Of a DNA stretch of 64,000 bases, positions 7,494 through 16,971 are shown piece by piece; the first letter of the stretch is position 1, and every line of letters begins with the position of its first letter. The DNA lies in contig JAFXZT010000134.1 of assembly GCA_017541145.1 (NCBI GenBank), forward strand, positions 1 through 64,000, given 5' to 3'. The stretch comes from Bacteroidales bacterium (lineage in GTDB: Bacteria > Bacteroidota > Bacteroidia > Bacteroidales > UBA3824). Made by a program: the position numbers and the translations under genes. The notes beneath the pieces are model-generated. The model worked only from the letters and a program-made list of their open reading frames with translations. It searched no databases and was not told the origin of the DNA.

Positions 7494-10097
7494 ATGCTGA
7501 AGAAATTATTTGTCGTATTGGTATTGTTGTTTTGTCAAATGCAATTTGTCTCTGCTCAGGTAGAGATAGGTTACGATGATTTTGCACACAACGGCGATGG
7601 TTATATTTATGCCGTTAAGTATTTTAGCCCCGGACAAATGACTGTGGATAAATTGGATAAGATGAATTGGGATATTTCGTCTTATAGTCCGGAAAGTTTT
7701 GATACTGTACGTTTTTATTCTAAAAACCGTAGCCGTTACGGAAATCTTTTTCCGAATGCTGAAATTGTAAAATTTCAAACTAAGAAAAATATGGAGTTTC
7801 TTACAATTGATTCTTCTAAGGTTCGCATGCAGGGAATTATCAATGATTATCTCGGTTTGAAAGCCGCTGTGGTTTTGGTTTTCCCTACAGATATGGTTCG
7901 TTACAAGTTTCCTCTGAAAGTTGGTACTGTGGTGAGTGACAGTATTAGTAAGCGGTTTGTTTCAAGTTATGGTTTAGCACAGTTTGCCGATTCGGTAAGG
8001 ATAGATTTGGATTTGAGTTATCAGTCGGTATTTGATACATGTGCTACAATTAAAACGCCTACCGATACGTATCAGGCTTTGCGTGAAAAAAATACGGTTT
8101 ACAAAAAAATGATTGCTTATAAAAATTCTCATCTTATGGGTTGGACTCCTGCTCCGGAATTTTCTAGTAAGAATCGTACTGTTTATTATCGTTGGTATGC
8201 TAAGAAAAACGGTATCCCCGTGCTTGAGGCTGAGGCTGATACAAAAGGAAATGTTACAATAATTCGTTATCAGTACCGGCAACCGATGGTTGTAACTTTG
8301 GAAAAGCAAGATGTTAATTGTAAAGGAAAAAATACGGGTTCGATACAAGTAAATGTTTCGGGCGGAACTCCTGATTATAAATATATTTGGTCGCACGGCA
8401 AAAAAGGCAGAAAACTTGATAGCCTTAAAGCCGGAACTTATACGGTGGAAGTTACAGACAGCAAAGGTCTTAAACAAACAAAATCTATTGAAATTAATGA
8501 ACCTTCAAAAGATTTGACTCTTAAAATTGATTATCGTAATATCCGATGTTATGGCGATCACGATGCTACATTGAAAGCAATTGTGGACGGCGGAACTGCA
8601 CCTTATTATATAGTTTGGTCTGATGATACCGAAGCACCTGAGCTTAGCGGCAAAGGTACAGGTATTTACGGTTGTATCGTGAAAGATGCTCAACGATGTT
8701 TTGTTTGGGATTCTGTGCAAGTTACTGCGCCGCAAATTCCTCTGCAATTTTCTCCGAAGGTAGAACATTCTCCTTGTTTCGGAGAAGCCAAAGGTGCGTT
8801 GACATTTGATATTCAAGGCGGTGATGCTCCATATAAATTTGAACTCAACGGCAAAGTTGTTGACCAACATGTAGAAAATTTGATGTCAGGAAATTATAAC
8901 ATGAAAGTTACCGACAAATGGGGCTGTGTAATAGAACGCACTGCCGACATCCGACAGCCTGAAAAAGTTTTGGAAGCTACCGGCGATGTAAAACATGTAA
9001 CATGTTCGGGCGGCAGCAACGGAAGTATTACACTGAAAGTTACGGGTGGAAGTCCGGGTTACACATATTCTTGGAGCAACGATCAGGCAAGTAAGGACAT
9101 CGTAAATGTTTCGCCGGGAGTTTATCATGTTACAATAAAAGATGCTCATAAATGTTCAATTACAAAATCGTTTACAATTACAGCACCTCCAAATGTACTT
9201 TCTGTTCATTATACTGTTACAGATGTTACATGCAAAGGCGGTAGCAACGGTCAGATAAAAGCCGAAGGAGTTGGCGGTGTAGGTCCTTATACATTTGTTT
9301 GGAACAACAGAATCAAGACCGAGAACCTCGAAAACATCAAGGCCGGAGATTATAATCTAAAACTTACGGATCATAACAATTGTTCGGTGATAGAAACCGT
9401 TATAGTATCAGAACCCGAAACTGCTCCCGAAGTGGAAATCGAGGCAGAAAATTCGCCGTGTCATGGCAAAAAAATGGGAAGTCTTACAGCAAAGGTTTCC
9501 GGAGGCAAAGCTCCTTATCGTTACGTTTGGGAAAACAACGATAATTCTTCTGTTCACAGAAATCTTTCGGCAGGTAATTATACTGTAAAAGTTTATGATT
9601 CAGATAATTGTCTTGTAGAAAAGTCTGCTTCAGTTACTCAGCCTGACAAGGATTTGTATGTTAACATCGAAACTTCGGGTACAACATGTTCCGATTCGGA
9701 TGACGGACATTATAGAATTGTGGTTTCAGGTGGTGTTCCGGGTTACGAATACAAAATTTCAGACGGTTCTGAAACTCCGTCGCAACAAGGAATGAAACCC
9801 GGAAAATATACTGCTACAATTATCGACCAAGCCGGATGTATTGTTACAAAGGATTTTGAGATTGTTAAGAAACCCGAAATTACAATAGATGTAAAATCTC
9901 AAAAGCCAACACCAAACAAGCCGGACGGTACGGCAGAAGTTTCTGTTTCGGGCGGAACATTCCCGTATCAAATTCGTTGGAACGACGGATACCACGATTT
10001 CAAGCGCAAACAGATGTCTGTCGGAGAGTATTACATAATTGTAACAGACAAAAATGGTTGTAAATCAGAAAAAGAGATTATCTTTGCAGAAGAATAA
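7494..10097 (+). CDS. secreted DUF3108-like protein with eight SprB repeats
   Basis: An 867-residue exported protein. I chose the ATG at 7494 because it gives a good signal peptide (residues 1-22 ending VSAQ); the longer frame adds 89 residues of improbable sequence. Residues about 23-260 resemble the DUF3108 family (periplasmic beta-rich domain). From about residue 265 to the end there are eight SprB repeats of roughly 75 residues. Each has a Cys-G pair near its start, a GG.(A/S)PY.Y.W core and an AG.Y.V.V.D..GC end. SprB repeats are found in T9SS-secreted surface adhesins, but this protein ends with its last repeat and has no T9SS sorting tail. It is divergent from the PorE-like gene and 20 bases upstream of rdgB. 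Confidence 0.85.
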   Translation: MLKKLFVVLVLLFCQMQFVSAQVEIGYDDFAHNGDGYIYAVKYFSPGQMTVDKLDKMNWDISSYSPESFDTVRFYSKNRSRYGNLFPNAEIVKFQTKKNMEFLTIDSSKVRMQGIINDYLGLKAAVVLVFPTDMVRYKFPLKVGTVVSDSISKRFVSSYGLAQFADSVRIDLDLSYQSVFDTCATIKTPTDTYQALREKNTVYKKMIAYKNSHLMGWTPAPEFSSKNRTVYYRWYAKKNGIPVLEAEADTKGNVTIIRYQYRQPMVVTLEKQDVNCKGKNTGSIQVNVSGGTPDYKYIWSHGKKGRKLDSLKAGTYTVEVTDSKGLKQTKSIEINEPSKDLTLKIDYRNIRCYGDHDATLKAIVDGGTAPYYIVWSDDTEAPELSGKGTGIYGCIVKDAQRCFVWDSVQVTAPQIPLQFSPKVEHSPCFGEAKGALTFDIQGGDAPYKFELNGKVVDQHVENLMSGNYNMKVTDKWGCVIERTADIRQPEKVLEATGDVKHVTCSGGSNGSITLKVTGGSPGYTYSWSNDQASKDIVNVSPGVYHVTIKDAHKCSITKSFTITAPPNVLSVHYTVTDVTCKGGSNGQIKAEGVGGVGPYTFVWNNRIKTENLENIKAGDYNLKLTDHNNCSVIETVIVSEPETAPEVEIEAENSPCHGKKMGSLTAKVSGGKAPYRYVWENNDNSSVHRNLSAGNYTVKVYDSDNCLVEKSASVTQPDKDLYVNIETSGTTCSDSDDGHYRIVVSGGVPGYEYKISDGSETPSQQGMKPGKYTATIIDQAGCIVTKDFEIVKKPEITIDVKSQKPTPNKPDGTAEVSVSGGTFPYQIRWNDGYHDFKRKQMSVGEYYIIVTDKNGCKSEKEIIFAEE

Positions 10098-10117
10098 TTT
10101 AAGAAAAAAATAGAAAA

Positions 10118-10690
10118 ATGGACTTAGTTTTTGCTACAAATAATGCCGGAAAGCTATCTGAGGCTCAAGACATTGTAAAAAATCATAAAATAATTTCGTT
10201 GAAGGATATCAATTGTTTTGACGATTTGCCGGAAACCCACGAAACTATTTTTGAAAATGCAGAAGAAAAGGCGATGTATCTTTGGGATAAGTATCATTTG
10301 AATTGTTTTTCGGATGATACCGGTCTGGAAGTGGAAGCATTGAACGGAGCTCCCGGAGTTTACAGCGCAAGATATGCCGGTCAGCAAAAAAATCCGGAAG
10401 ATAATATGCGACTTCTTTTGGAAAATCTGAAATGCGAAGACAACCGCAAAGCAAGATTTCATACCGAAGTCGTATTGATTTTGGATGGTAAAATTTATCA
10501 TTTTGAAGGTTATGTAAACGGAATAATTACAAGAGAAAAACGTGGTAATCAGGGATTTGGATACGATCCGATATTTCAACCCGAAGGTTACAAAATTACA
10601 ATGGCAGAGATGACTGCCGACGAAAAAAACAAAATTTCCCACAGAGGCATGGCATTAAAAAAAATGGGAAAATTTTTGTTGGACTATTAA
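10118..10690 (+). CDS. rdgB: non-canonical purine NTP pyrophosphatase (RdgB/HAM1 family)
   Basis: A 190-residue cytoplasmic enzyme that hydrolyses dITP, dXTP and ITP to the monophosphates and keeps deaminated purines out of DNA. The family marks are all present: the start VFATNNAGKLSE (nucleotide binding), the FSDDTGLEVEAL motif with the catalytic Asp, the GAPGVYSARYAG motif, GFGYDPIF and the C-terminal K.KISHRG motif. The length is normal. It lies 20 bases after the SprB-repeat gene. Confidence 0.97.
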   Translation: MDLVFATNNAGKLSEAQDIVKNHKIISLKDINCFDDLPETHETIFENAEEKAMYLWDKYHLNCFSDDTGLEVEALNGAPGVYSARYAGQQKNPEDNMRLLLENLKCEDNRKARFHTEVVLILDGKIYHFEGYVNGIITREKRGNQGFGYDPIFQPEGYKITMAEMTADEKNKISHRGMALKKMGKFLLDY

Positions 10691-10743
10691 AAAAGTTTTA
10701 TATTTGAAAATTATTAATCTTGTAGAATATTACAATTACTAAT

Positions 10744-11853
10744 ATGGCAGAACAAGCTAGTTATAGAATTTTGTGTGTTGATGATAACCCGAACAACCTG
10801 GAATTATTAAATGGTATCCTTTTCGACCAAGGATATGTTGTATTTATAGCCAAAAATGGTAAGCAATGTATAGATATTGCAAAAGAAAAGAAACCTGATT
10901 TAATACTTTTAGACATCGCGATGCCGGGGATGGATGGTTTTGAAGTATTGGCAGAGCTGAAATCGTATCCTGAAACTTCAGAGATTATGGTAATTTTTGT
11001 TACTGCTTTAACCGAAGATGTGGATGTAGTGCGCGGATTATCGCTTGGCGCAGTGGATTACATCACAAAACCTTTCAATCAAGATGAACTTATATCAAGA
11101 ATAAGCAATCATTTGCAACTGAAGATTCAGCGCGATATTTATGCCACCGGAAAATCCGAAGTGGAAACATTTATGAAAGTTCAAACCAAACTTTATTCTT
11201 CCACTCTCGACGAACTTATTGACAAACTGCGTCTTAACGAAGTAAAATTCGACAAGATCTTGAAAACCTCCACCGACAAGCAGTTGTTGGCAGACATCGA
11301 GCAGATAAAGCAAGATAATTTTTTCGTATATTCCCGTTTGGAAAAATTGGAAATCCGCTCAAAACTTATTAATAATTCTGTTGTTCCGGCATTCTCAAGT
11401 TTTGATCTTGACCAAGTAATTCAGGAGAATATAAATTTTTATATGCCTCATGCCAAGAAAAAAACTGTAACAATGATTTACGAAACACCGGGAATCCACA
11501 TGGTATATGCCGACAAAAAATTGATAAATCTTGTAATTCAAAACTTGATTTCCAACGCAGTAAAATTTACTCCATTGGGCGGTGATATTATTGTAGATGT
11601 AGCAAACTATACCGAGGATCCCGTTAATTTTTATTGTGTTACGGTTTATGATACCGGAGCAGGCCTTACTCAAGAACAATCGATGTCAATATTCGACGAC
11701 AAAAATTTTATGAGCGACGAATCAGGCAAAAAAGGTCTGGGTTTGGCTATCGCATACCATTTCGTAAAGCTTTGTTTTGGTAGAATATGGGTTGAATCTA
11801 TGCCTGGAATAGGTAGTGATTTTAAATTTACCATCCCAAAACATAGATTATAA
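10744..11853 (+). CDS. response-regulator receiver fused to a histidine-kinase-type ATPase, without an H-box
   Basis: A 369-residue cytoplasmic signalling protein. Residues 5-125 are a CheY-like receiver: acidic pair D13-D14, phosphoacceptor D57 in LILLDIAMPG, and the YITKPF lysine. Residues about 130-200 are a helical linker where a HisKA domain would normally lie, but no H-box histidine is present. Residues about 205-369 are a GHKL ATPase with an N-box (LIQNLISNAVKFTP), a G1 box (DTGAGLTQEQ) and a G2 box (GLGLAIA). No sensor or membrane segment is present. It may signal through an ATPase-dependent partner or accept phosphate at the receiver only (inference). Confidence 0.9.
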   Translation: MAEQASYRILCVDDNPNNLELLNGILFDQGYVVFIAKNGKQCIDIAKEKKPDLILLDIAMPGMDGFEVLAELKSYPETSEIMVIFVTALTEDVDVVRGLSLGAVDYITKPFNQDELISRISNHLQLKIQRDIYATGKSEVETFMKVQTKLYSSTLDELIDKLRLNEVKFDKILKTSTDKQLLADIEQIKQDNFFVYSRLEKLEIRSKLINNSVVPAFSSFDLDQVIQENINFYMPHAKKKTVTMIYETPGIHMVYADKKLINLVIQNLISNAVKFTPLGGDIIVDVANYTEDPVNFYCVTVYDTGAGLTQEQSMSIFDDKNFMSDESGKKGLGLAIAYHFVKLCFGRIWVESMPGIGSDFKFTIPKHRL

Positions 11854-11931
11854 AATACAGATTATTAGGGCATTAATTTTTTTTCACAAAAAACTGAATT
11901 TGTTTTTGGTAAAAAATCCAAAAAAAACTAT

Positions 11932-11939
11932 TATCTTTG
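11932..11939 (+). promoter_or_regulatory. -7 element (TAtcTTTG) upstream of the glycogen-synthase-like gene
   Basis: A TAtcTTTG motif lies 85 bases before the ATG at 12024, with a TTTGG at 11905-11909 upstream (23-nt spacing, longer than the usual 19-21). It probably drives the half-size glycogen synthase, DUF4270 and glmS genes. Confidence 0.5.
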
Positions 11940-12023
11940 CAATCAGAAATAATGCGGCTTTTCTAACACAGCAAAAATAAAGTAAAAGCCCTAATAATCA
12001 CTATTTTAGAAATCTTGAGCCTT

Positions 12024-12887
12024 ATGGAAAAGAAGAAAATTTTATTCGTTTCGCAAGAAATTACGCCTTATTTACCGCAAACCGATATGTCATATATCGG
12101 CCGATACCTTCCGCAAGGAATTCAGGATAAGAAAAAAGAAATACGAGCTTTTATGCCGCGTTACGGATGCATCAATGAGCGTAGAAATCAGCTGCATGAA
12201 GTAATCCGTCTTTCAGGTATGAACCTTATCATCGATGATACGGATCATTCACTTATTATTAAAGTGGCTTCTATCCAATCTGCCAGAATGCAGGTTTATT
12301 TTATCGACAACGAAGATTTTTTTCAACGCAAAGGAATTGTAACCGATAAAGACGGTAAATATTTTACCGATAATGACGAGCGTGCAATATTTTTTGCTCG
12401 TGGAGTGTTGGAAACTGTAAAAAAACTTCGTTGGAGTCCTGATTTGGTACATTGTCACGGTTGGATTACATCGTTGGTTCCGCTTTATTTGAAAAATGCT
12501 TTCAAAGAAGATCCTTTGTTTAGTAAATCCAAAGTGGTTTATTCGGTTTACAACGACGAATATCCCGGAAGTTTCCCTGCTAACTTTGCAAAAAAATTGA
12601 AAGTTGACGGTGTAAACGACAAGGATTTGGAAGTTGTAAAAGACAATCCTGATTTTGTAAACCTTTCAAAACTATCAATTAATATGTCTGATGCTGTCAT
12701 TCAAGGCAGCCCGGAAATCAATCCTCAGGTAGAAGAGTACGCCAAAACTTGTGGAAAACCTTTCTTGGGTTATCACAATTTGGAAACTTACGTAGATGCT
12801 TTCAACGATTTCTACGATATGGTTTTGTCTCAGGACAGTGCTGCACATCCTGCGGAAAAGAAGACCAAGAAAAAATTAGCTTTATAG
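12024..12887 (+). CDS. half-size glycogen/starch synthase homologue (GT5 N-terminal domain only)
   Basis: A 287-residue cytoplasmic protein covering only the N-terminal Rossmann domain of GT5 glycogen synthases. It begins KKILFVSQEITPYLPQTD, the place of the ADP-glucose-binding KxGGL loop, which is replaced by TDMSYIGRYLP. It retains RAFMPRYG, DNEDFFQRKG, the PDLVHCHGW motif and YSVYNDEYPG. The C-terminal GT-B domain is absent; the stop is clean and the next gene follows at once, so it is not a frameshift. I started at the ATG 12024; a TTG start nine bases upstream is possible. Stand-alone proteins of this kind occur widely in Bacteroidales next to DUF4270 genes. Synthase activity is doubtful without the second domain. 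Confidence 0.85.
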   Translation: MEKKKILFVSQEITPYLPQTDMSYIGRYLPQGIQDKKKEIRAFMPRYGCINERRNQLHEVIRLSGMNLIIDDTDHSLIIKVASIQSARMQVYFIDNEDFFQRKGIVTDKDGKYFTDNDERAIFFARGVLETVKKLRWSPDLVHCHGWITSLVPLYLKNAFKEDPLFSKSKVVYSVYNDEYPGSFPANFAKKLKVDGVNDKDLEVVKDNPDFVNLSKLSINMSDAVIQGSPEINPQVEEYAKTCGKPFLGYHNLETYVDAFNDFYDMVLSQDSAAHPAEKKTKKKLAL

Positions 12888-12896
12888 ACTTACATA

Positions 12897-14192
12897 ATGA
12901 AAACAAACCTTATTACTGCATTGGCTTTTGCTGGAACTTTAGCAATTGCTACCACAAGTTGTACCAACGAAGATACTATGGGTGCAACAATGATGCCCGC
13001 AGATGATGATGTTACAATTTTAGCTACTGATACACTTCAAGTAAAAGCATATACCGAGTTGGAAGATACAGTTTATACAGGAAATCAGACTTATCTGATG
13101 CTCGGTAATCTTCAAGATCCGATTTTCGGTTCTACAAATTGCAGTTTTTTTGCAAAATTTTCAAATACTTCATATAGTAAATTCAAAGAAGGAGCTATTA
13201 TCGATTCCGTAGTTTTGACACTTGGACTTGATACCAATGCAAAAAGATTTTACGGAGATAGTACAAATATTTGTTCTGTAGATGTTTATGCAGTTACTAC
13301 TCCGATGGATTATTCCAAGAGATATTATCAAACTTTTGATATTTCTTCGTATGTTGGAAATAAAATCGGTACTGCTACGTTTATTCCTAATGTAGCAGAC
13401 ACTGCAATTAAATTTACCTTAGATAATGAATACGGTGAATTGATTATGGCTGCTCAAGCTGACACTACATTTGATGAGAAAGTTTGTGGTTTGTATTTCA
13501 AAGCTTCTGATGACAATCAAGGTAATTGTTTGATGAAAATAAAATACAACAGCAGTTTTACTGAATATAATGTGTATTATCATTGCGAAGGCGATGAGGC
13601 AGAAAGTTCAGCACTTTATTCTGTTTCTGTAACCGATACACGTTTTTCAATGGCGGAACATGATTATTCTAATACATGTTTTTACGAACAATTGCTAAAG
13701 CCGTCTACTATTCAGGATTCATACTTATATTTGCAGTGTCTTGGCGGTACAAGAGTGAAACTTGAATTTCCTGATATTGCAAAGTTCAATAATTTTGCCG
13801 ACAAATATTTTATATTGTCACGTGCAGAACTTATTCTTCCATTGGCAGATACAGCAGTTTCCGGTGAAGATGAGTATTCCGCAATCGGCAAGTTGGCTTG
13901 TTTAGGACTTTATCCAAATGGTTCTCAAAAGTATTTCAGCGAATTTCTTACTTCGTCTAATTCGTTGATAACTATTGGTCGCAGTTATAAATCAGGAACA
14001 TACAATATAAATCTTACAACTAGAATCAAAGATTTGTTGGATACATATTCATTGGGTTCAACTCCGGATTATAGTATCTATCTTTATCCTTATGGACGTG
14101 CATGGGATTTTGAACGTAGTATTATCAATTCACCTTCACATCCTGACAAACCTATGAGATTGGTTGTAGAATACATCACTTACAACAGATAA
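12897..14192 (+). CDS. DUF4270 family lipoprotein
   Basis: A 431-residue lipoprotein with lipobox TTSC (Cys at 22). The DUF4270 core is visible: MPADDDVTILATDTLQVKAYTE, GNLQDPIFGSTNC and a C-terminal VVEYI segment. Members are found only in Bacteroidetes and have an unknown role, probably as an outer-membrane or surface-associated protein. It starts nine bases after the glycogen synthase-like gene and lies 48 bases before glmS, an arrangement that suggests one operon. Confidence 0.9.
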   Translation: MKTNLITALAFAGTLAIATTSCTNEDTMGATMMPADDDVTILATDTLQVKAYTELEDTVYTGNQTYLMLGNLQDPIFGSTNCSFFAKFSNTSYSKFKEGAIIDSVVLTLGLDTNAKRFYGDSTNICSVDVYAVTTPMDYSKRYYQTFDISSYVGNKIGTATFIPNVADTAIKFTLDNEYGELIMAAQADTTFDEKVCGLYFKASDDNQGNCLMKIKYNSSFTEYNVYYHCEGDEAESSALYSVSVTDTRFSMAEHDYSNTCFYEQLLKPSTIQDSYLYLQCLGGTRVKLEFPDIAKFNNFADKYFILSRAELILPLADTAVSGEDEYSAIGKLACLGLYPNGSQKYFSEFLTSSNSLITIGRSYKSGTYNINLTTRIKDLLDTYSLGSTPDYSIYLYPYGRAWDFERSIINSPSHPDKPMRLVVEYITYNR

Positions 14193-14240
14193 ATAAAACA
14201 ACAAATAATACCCAAAAACTAATTAAAAAGTAAAAAAAAT

Positions 14241-16079
14241 ATGTGTGGAATTGTAGGATATATTGGAAGTCAACAGGCTTATCCGATATTAATTAACGGT
14301 CTCAAAAGACTTGAGTATCGTGGTTATGATTCTGCGGGAATAGCCCTCGTAGACAACCAAAAACCAAACATTTACAAAATAAAAGGTAAAGTTTCTGATC
14401 TCGAGAATTTTATTGGTAACAATTCTAAAGCAGGAACAATAGGCATAGGACATACACGTTGGGCAACTCACGGCGTGCCAAATGATATCAACGCTCATCC
14501 ACACAAGTCTATGAACGGTAAGTTTATCATTATTCACAATGGAATTATTGAAAACTTTTCTGTTCTAAAACAGAAACTTATTAAGCGTGGTTATTCATTT
14601 AAATCAGAAACTGATACTGAGGTTTTGGCAGATTTGATTGAATACATCTACGAATTCGGTCATGTTTCAGCTACTGATGCAGTAAGATTTGCACTTTCTA
14701 AAGTTCAAGGAGCTTATGGACTTGCTGTACTTTGTACCGAAGAGCCGGATAAACTTATTGCTGCTCGCAAAAGTAGTCCGCTTGTAATTGGTATCGGAGA
14801 AAATGAATATTTCATTGCTTCGGATGCTACTCCTTTTATTGAATATACCGACAAGGTAGTTTATCTTGATAATGAAAACCTTGCAGTTCTTACAACAGAA
14901 GGTATTTCAATCAAAACTATAAAAAATGATGAGGTAAATCCGGAAGTTCAAAAAATAGATTTTGATTTTGACGAAATTGAGAAAGGCGGTTTCAAACATT
15001 TCATGTTGAAAGAAATTTTTGAGCAGCCAAAATCTCTCAACGATACAATGCGTGGTCGTATCGATTTAGCACATCATACAATTACACTCGGCGGATTGAT
15101 GGGTGTAATGCCGAGAATTATGAATGCCCGTCGTATTATAATTGTTGGTTGTGGTACAAGTTGGCATGCAGGTTTGATGGGCGAATATCTTTTTGAAGAA
15201 TATGCCCGCATACCGGTAGAAGTAGAATATGCTTCAGAATTCCGTTACAGAGATCCGATTATCAATTCGGAAGATGTTGTAATTGCAATTTCTCAATCCG
15301 GCGAAACTGCTGATACATTGGCTGCTATTCAAGTTGCAAAACAAAAAGGAGCCTTGGTGCTTGGTATTTGTAATGTGGTAGGTTCAAGTATAAGTCGCGA
15401 AACCGATGCCGGAGTTTATACTCATGCCGGTCCTGAAATCGGTGTTGCAAGTACAAAAGCATTTACTGCTCAGGTTTTGGTTTTGGCGATGATGGCATTG
15501 TTTATCGGTAGAGCTAAATACAATATCAAACCGGAACATTATCAGGAACTTATCGATGAGTTGATTTCTGTGCCAGAAAAAATTGAAGAAGTTTTGAAAA
15601 CTTCGGAATCTGTAGAAAAACTTGCAGAACTCTATAAAAATTCGCCTAACTTTATTTACCTTGGTCGCGGTTGTTATTATCCGATTGCCCTTGAAGGTGC
15701 ACTTAAATTGAAAGAAATAAGTTACATTCATGCAATAGGTTATCCAGCAGCTGAAATGAAACACGGTCCGATTGCTCTTATCGATGACAAGATGCCGGTT
15801 GTAGTAATTGCAGCTCAAGACAAAGGTTACGACAAGATTGTTAACAATATCCAAGAAGTAAAAGCCCGTAAAGGTATTATCATTGCAATTGTTAACACCG
15901 GCGACGTAGTAATTTCAAAAATGGCTGATCATGTTTTGGAAGTTCCGAAATACAAAACTGCTATCGGTGCGTTGATTACAGCAATTCCGTTGCAGCTTTT
16001 GAGTTATTATATTGCGGTTTTGCGTGGTTGCAATGTTGACCAACCGAGAAATCTTGCAAAATCTGTTACTGTGGAATAA
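14241..16079 (+). CDS. glmS: glutamine-fructose-6-phosphate aminotransferase (isomerizing)
   Basis: A 612-residue enzyme that makes glucosamine-6-phosphate from fructose-6-phosphate and glutamine, the first step toward UDP-GlcNAc for peptidoglycan and LPS. After the initiator Met comes the catalytic Cys (MCGIVGYIG) of the class II glutamine amidotransferase domain (residues 2-220). Two SIS domains follow (about 285-420 and 455-600) with VGCGTSWHAG, SQSGETADT and ALKLKEISYIHA. The C-terminus DQPRNLAKSVTVE is the family ending. Length and motifs are complete. A terminator follows at 16105-16145. Confidence 0.98.
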   Translation: MCGIVGYIGSQQAYPILINGLKRLEYRGYDSAGIALVDNQKPNIYKIKGKVSDLENFIGNNSKAGTIGIGHTRWATHGVPNDINAHPHKSMNGKFIIIHNGIIENFSVLKQKLIKRGYSFKSETDTEVLADLIEYIYEFGHVSATDAVRFALSKVQGAYGLAVLCTEEPDKLIAARKSSPLVIGIGENEYFIASDATPFIEYTDKVVYLDNENLAVLTTEGISIKTIKNDEVNPEVQKIDFDFDEIEKGGFKHFMLKEIFEQPKSLNDTMRGRIDLAHHTITLGGLMGVMPRIMNARRIIIVGCGTSWHAGLMGEYLFEEYARIPVEVEYASEFRYRDPIINSEDVVIAISQSGETADTLAAIQVAKQKGALVLGICNVVGSSISRETDAGVYTHAGPEIGVASTKAFTAQVLVLAMMALFIGRAKYNIKPEHYQELIDELISVPEKIEEVLKTSESVEKLAELYKNSPNFIYLGRGCYYPIALEGALKLKEISYIHAIGYPAAEMKHGPIALIDDKMPVVVIAAQDKGYDKIVNNIQEVKARKGIIIAIVNTGDVVISKMADHVLEVPKYKTAIGALITAIPLQLLSYYIAVLRGCNVDQPRNLAKSVTVE

Positions 16080-16104
16080 TTATCATATCACTTAATCATA
16101 TTTA

Positions 16105-16145
16105 CCTCGTTGGCGAGATGAGAATCTTACCAACGGGGTTTTTTA
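16105..16145 (+). terminator. Rho-independent terminator after glmS
   Basis: CCTCGTTGG (16105-16113) pairs with CCAACGGGG (16130-16138) with one G-T wobble, followed by six Ts. It ends only ten bases before the next start codon (16156), so the permease gene may be read partly by readthrough. Confidence 0.88.
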
Positions 16146-16155
16146 TTTGGAACAA

Positions 16156-16884
16156 ATGGAGTTTTCTGTCGGAATTTTATTGTTGTTTGCCTCTTTGTTA
16201 GGATCATTCATTCAGAGAGTTTGCGGATTCGGATTCGGTATTTTTATTATGACAATTTTACCGTATTTGATGCCCTCTTATCCCGAAGCTACGGCTTTAA
16301 GCGGTTTTTTGAGTTTGATTCAATCGTCAATTGTTTTAATTTCTGTGCGAAAACATCTTTTCTGGAAACATCTGATTGGAATTTTACTTGTTTTTTGCAT
16401 CTTTTCAGTAATTGCGATAAAATTTGTAAGTCAGTCAGAAGACCATACATTAAAAATTTTGCTCGGTGTAATTTTAATTTTACTTTCTTTATATTTTCTA
16501 TTGTTTTCAGGAAAAATCAATATTAAACCAAACGCCAGTTGGCAATTTTTACTCGGAGGACTTTCCGGAACTATGGGCGGACTTTTTGGAATGCACGGTC
16601 CTGCTGCCGTGATTTATTTCTTGTCGGTTGAGAAAACCAAAGAAGCATATCTCGCAATTGCTCAGGCATATTTTGTTTTAACAAATGTCTACATGTCGAT
16701 ATTTCGCGCTAATTGCGGTTTTGTAACTTCAACGGTTTTCATTTCGCTTCTGTGCTGTTTGCCGGGTATTTTTATCGGAATAAAAATCGGAAAATGTGTT
16801 TTTGATAAAATTCCTCAAAATACGCTCAAGAAAATAATTTATTTCTACATGATTTTTGCCGGGTTGGTTAGTATTTTCGGTTAA
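16156..16884 (+). CDS. TauE/SafE family sulfite-exporter-like permease
   Basis: A 242-residue integral inner-membrane protein with about eight hydrophobic segments. It has the family layout: an N-terminal GSFIQRVCGFGFGIF loop and a mirrored second-half LLGGLSGTMGGLFGMHGPAAVIYFL. Family members move sulfite, sulfoacetate, taurine-derived or other sulfur-containing anions; the substrate here is unknown. I chose the ATG at 16156; a TTG nine bases earlier is the alternative. It follows directly on the glmS terminator. Confidence 0.88.
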   Translation: MEFSVGILLLFASLLGSFIQRVCGFGFGIFIMTILPYLMPSYPEATALSGFLSLIQSSIVLISVRKHLFWKHLIGILLVFCIFSVIAIKFVSQSEDHTLKILLGVILILLSLYFLLFSGKINIKPNASWQFLLGGLSGTMGGLFGMHGPAAVIYFLSVEKTKEAYLAIAQAYFVLTNVYMSIFRANCGFVTSTVFISLLCCLPGIFIGIKIGKCVFDKIPQNTLKKIIYFYMIFAGLVSIFG

Positions 16885-16936
16885 CATCTTTTTGTAACTT
16901 CTGAAAAAAATATTTTTAAATGCTTATATAATTTCA

Positions 16937-16944
16937 TATTTTTG
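16937..16944 (+). promoter_or_regulatory. -7 element (TAttTTTG) of the ClbS/DfsB-like gene
   Basis: TAttTTTG lies 27 bases before the ATG at 16972. A TTTT rather than TTTG stands 20 nt upstream, so the -33 box is weak. Confidence 0.5.
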
Positions 16945-16971
16945 CTTTTACTAATTTCAAACTTTATTTTT

